Source: Gammaproteobacteria bacterium (GTDB taxonomy: Bacteria; Pseudomonadota; Gammaproteobacteria; Xanthomonadales; Wenzhouxiangellaceae). Taken from it: a stretch of 9,110 nucleotides of DNA. The stretch lies in assembly GCA_003561495.1 (NCBI GenBank), contig PWWM01000160.1, positions 1 through 9,110 of the forward strand, in the 5' to 3' direction. This document shows positions 8,210 to 9,110 of the stretch, in pieces. Below the pieces are notes generated by a model that was not told the origin of the DNA, did no database searches, and saw only the letters and a list, made by a program, of their open reading frames with translations. Both the position numbers and the translations under genes were made by a program. The first letter of the stretch is position 1. Every line of letters begins with the position of its first letter.

Positions 8210-8662
8210 CTACAGGACCAGTTGCGCCATTTCGCTCGAGGCCTGCTCCTGCATCGCTTTTTCTTCCTCGATGCGGCGCTGGCTGAGCACATTCTCGTTC
8301 CAGATCTCGAAGCGTTGGCCCATACCCATCATGACCACGCGCTTTTCCAGACCCGCCACCTGCCTGAGAGTCAGCGGCAATAAAATCCTGCCGTTGCCAT
8401 CGGCCTCGAGCTGCGTGGCCGATCCCACCAGGCGACGCTGCAGGCTGCGATGACTGGGATTGAAAGTGGACAGTCCCATCACCTGTTCGCGCACCCGTTC
8501 CCACTCGGGCTCGGGATACAGCCACAGGCAACCGGAATCAAAAGCCGAATAGGTCAACACGAGCTTGCCGGCACAGGCAGCATCCAGATCCTCCCGGTAA
8601 CGGGTGGGCACGGCCATGCGGCCCTTCGCATCCAGATTGATCGCTGTTTCGCCGAAAAACAC
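8210..8662 (-). CDS. mraZ: MraZ, transcriptional regulator of the dcw operon
   Basis: DNA-binding regulator of 150 residues with two SwapHub/AbrB-like MraZ half-domains. The first carries DAKGR (11-15) after the typical opening MFFGETAINL; the second carries DGNGRILLP (88-96), followed by a family-typical VxxMGxxxxFEIWN block. In E. coli MraZ forms a ring-shaped oligomer that binds repeated TGGG-type boxes at its own promoter and represses the operon. Such boxes are present just upstream here. The start codon is GTG (8662-8660), chosen because it gives the conserved N-terminus and has GGAG 9 nt upstream. The gene ends in TAG, 5 nt before rsmH. The C-terminal tail (about 128-150) is charged and likely helical. 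Confidence 0.96.
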   Translation of the reverse strand: MFFGETAINLDAKGRMAVPTRYREDLDAACAGKLVLTYSAFDSGCLWLYPEPEWERVREQVMGLSTFNPSHRSLQRRLVGSATQLEADGNGRILLPLTLRQVAGLEKRVVMMGMGQRFEIWNENVLSQRRIEEEKAMQEQASSEMAQLVL

Positions 8663-8670
8663 TGCTGACT

Positions 8671-8680
8671 ACTCCACTCC
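8671..8680 (-). promoter_or_regulatory. Ribosome binding site of mraZ
   Basis: The minus strand reads GGAGTGGAGT, with two GGAG copies 5 nt apart. The nearer one ends 9 nt before the GTG start of mraZ, which fixes the non-ATG start. The farther copy and the overlapping GTGG words extend the operator-like pattern but are out of 10-bp phase with it. Confidence 0.7.
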
Positions 8681-8689
8681 ACCTGACAT

Positions 8690-8723
8690 CCACTTTTTCC
8701 CACAATTTACCACTAGGCGCCAC
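8690..8723 (-). promoter_or_regulatory. MraZ operator: four GTGG repeats at 10-bp spacing
   Basis: On the minus strand GTGG occurs at 8723-8720, 8713-8710, 8703-8700 and 8693-8690, exactly 10 bp apart, so all four fall on one face of the helix. The units read GTGGC, GTGGT, GTGGG and GTGGA with 5-bp spacers. The established MraZ box is a set of TGGG-like pentamers separated by 5 nt; E. coli has three. Box 1 overlaps the -10 element, and boxes 2-4 lie in the predicted start site and leader. This fits repression of the operon by its first product. Two further GTGG words (8682-8679 and 8677-8674) are out of phase. Confidence 0.85.
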
Positions 8724-8750
8724 GATAGACGCCAAAGCCCGTGGTGTCAA
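8722..8750 (-). promoter_or_regulatory. Sigma70-type promoter of the dcw operon (Pmra)
   Basis: The minus strand shows a perfect -35 TTGACA (8750-8745), a 17-bp spacer and a -10 TATCGT (8727-8722, four of six consensus bases). A likely start is A8714, giving a leader of about 52 nt before the mraZ GTG. No other convincing promoter is seen between genes of the operon, so this is probably the main entry, although internal promoters cannot be excluded. The overlap with the MraZ repeats supports the assignment. Confidence 0.8.
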
Positions 8751-8775
8751 GGGTTGGAGGGGGTGGGGAAGAGGG
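8751..8775 (+). other. G-quadruplex-type G-run next to the mraZ -35
   Basis: The plus strand has four G-tracts: GGG (8751-8753), GGGGG (8759-8763), GGGG (8765-8768) and GGG (8773-8775), with loops of 5, 1 and 4 nt. This fits the G3+N1-7 quadruplex pattern. It abuts the -35 element on the template strand of the operon. Folding and any role are inference. Confidence 0.45.
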
Positions 8776-8779
8776 AAAA

Positions 8780-8807
8780 GGTGAAAGGTGAAAGGTTAAA
8801 GGTGAAA
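8780..8807 (+). repeat. Tandem 7-bp repeat, ggtgaaa x4
   Basis: Four head-to-tail heptamers starting at 8780, 8787, 8794 and 8801. Three are ggtgaaa and the third is ggttaaa. Degenerate copies flank them (gggaaaa at 8773, gggggaa at 8808). The unit is not a multiple of three, it lies between genes and no reading frame uses it convincingly. Confidence 0.85.
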
Positions 8808-8820
8808 GGGGGAAGACGGA

Positions 8821-8890
8821 GGTCAGTGGTCAGTGGTCGGTGGTCGGAGGTCGGAGGTCGGAGGTCGGAGGTCAGAGGTCAGAGGTTGGT
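8821..8890 (+). repeat. Tandem 7-bp repeat, ggtcrgw x9 plus a degenerate tenth
   Basis: Ten consecutive heptamers: ggtcagt x2, ggtcggt, ggtcgga x4, ggtcaga x2, then ggttggt. Variants cluster by position, which suggests local duplication of neighbouring units. It follows the ggtgaaa array after 13 bp and shares its 7-bp unit length and leading GGT, but not the rest. The minus strand reads as repeated TSDLRPP because 7 bp read in three frames gives a 7-residue period; I regard this as fortuitous. Confidence 0.9.
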
Positions 8891-8894
8891 TCTC

Positions 8895-8911
8895 GAGTTG
8901 TCGACGAACTC
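8895..8911. other. Imperfect palindrome, possible protein site
   Basis: GAGTT, a self-complementary core GTCGAC, a single unpaired G, then AACTC. The arms match fully apart from that one inserted base. It could be an operator or simply chance; nothing nearby names a regulator. Confidence 0.3.
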
Positions 8912-8924
8912 CGAAACATCGAAG

Positions 8925-8987
8925 GCGGAGCGGGGGCATGACCCCAGCGGAGCCCAGCCCACTACAGCCCCTGGCTTCAGCCGGGGG
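8925..8987. repeat. REP-like palindromic element with hairpin
   Basis: The clearest part is an 8-bp stem, CCCCTGGC (8968-8975) with GCCGGGGG (8980-8987), closed by a TTCA loop and containing one T.G wobble. To its left, GGGG (8933-8936), CATGA, CCCC (8942-8945) forms a 4-bp stem flanked by direct repeats gcggagc at 8925-8931 and 8947-8953. No T-run follows on either strand, so it is a poor intrinsic terminator. GC-rich intergenic hairpins of this kind resemble REP elements of gammaproteobacteria. Proof needs more copies in the genome, which the window cannot show. Confidence 0.5.
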
Positions 8988-9009
8988 TGGACCGTGGGAG
9001 TCCTGTACT

Positions 9010-9110
9010 ATGCTTGGACATCCCGTCGCGAACCCCGACGTTCCGGTGTCCTTCGCCGCCAACCCCGACCCCACGAACGATGCAGCCGCCCGCGCCGACG
9101 TGCCGGAATC
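9010..9110 (+). CDS. Possible start of a divergent gene, unrecognised, cut by window edge
   Basis: An open frame runs from the ATG at 9010 to the window end (33 codons). GGGAG lies 9 nt upstream, a good ribosome binding site. About 26 of 33 third codon positions are G or C, against about 14 of 23 just upstream in the same frame, so coding character seems to begin here. The peptide is rich in Ala, Asp and Pro and shows a loose ten-residue period: ANPDVPVSFA, ANPDPTNDAA, then ARADVPES. No signal peptide or known domain is visible in this stub. An in-frame ATG at 8938 also has GGAG 7 nt upstream but would translate the hairpin element, so it is less likely. In several gammaproteobacteria rsmI is divergent from mraZ, but the RsmI N-terminal motif is not seen. 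The function is unknown. Confidence 0.45.
   Translation, partial: MLGHPVANPDVPVSFAANPDPTNDAAARADVPE

Noticed and set aside
8205..8531. Extended RsmH with 109 extra N-terminal residues
   Set aside because: The extension lies inside mraZ in another frame and has low-complexity composition. The ATG at 8204 gives the normal family start and length.
8780..8890. CRISPR array
   Set aside because: The units are 7 bp and directly adjacent without spacers, so these are simple tandem repeats.
8968..8987. Intrinsic terminator
   Set aside because: The hairpin is strong but no T-run follows on either strand.
8751..9009. rnpB (RNase P RNA), which lies near mraZ in some Pseudomonas
   Set aside because: The stretch is short, dominated by tandem repeats, and shows none of the conserved RNase P RNA core sequences.
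8823..9074. Minus-strand frame of 83 codons containing TSDLRPP repeats
   Set aside because: Its repeats come from the 7-bp DNA array and the frame also crosses the hairpin element. No ribosome binding site was noted and no family is known, so it is probably non-coding.

Overview
The window carries the front part of a bacterial dcw (division and cell wall) cluster. All of its recognised genes lie on the minus strand, so the cluster is transcribed from right to left. In transcription order it reads mraZ (8662-8210), rsmH (8204-7260), ftsL (7263-6997), ftsI (7000-5300), murE (5307-3841), murF (3841-2510), mraY (2510-1434), ftsW (1430-234) and the first 79 codons of murG (237-1, cut by the window edge). 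Every gene is intact and shows its family's catalytic motifs. Junctions are overlaps of 1 to 8 nt or gaps of 3 to 5 nt, so this is one tightly coupled operon with no room for internal terminators.

The organism is a high-GC Gram-negative. MurE has the DNPRxE motif of the meso-diaminopimelate-adding enzyme, and the gene order and proteins look gammaproteobacterial. murD, which normally sits between mraY and ftsW, is missing: only 3 nt separate those two genes. As far as I recall this layout is also that of Xanthomonas and relatives (Lysobacterales/Xanthomonadales), which carry a murD2-murL pair elsewhere. I therefore favour that order, with moderate confidence and no genus call.

Right of mraZ is the control region (8663-8760). 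It has a sigma70-type promoter (TTGACA, 17 bp, TATCGT) and, overlapping the -10 and running into the leader, four GTGG repeats exactly 10 bp apart: the MraZ operator. Further right (8751-8990) is a non-coding, repeat-rich stretch. It holds a G-quadruplex-type G-run next to the -35, two arrays of 7-bp repeats of different sequence, an imperfect palindrome and a REP-like hairpin. At the right edge a plus-strand reading frame with a good ribosome binding site (from 9010) may be the start of a divergent gene; its product is not recognised.

The genes work together as follows. MurE and MurF finish the UDP-MurNAc-pentapeptide in the cytoplasm. MraY loads it onto undecaprenyl phosphate (lipid I) and MurG adds GlcNAc (lipid II). 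FtsW polymerises lipid II and FtsI crosslinks it at the septum, with FtsL as part of the divisome regulatory complex. RsmH modifies 16S rRNA and MraZ controls the operon. I see no novel enzymatic system here. The points worth attention are the four-repeat operator, the missing murD and the unusual repetitive DNA upstream of the operon.
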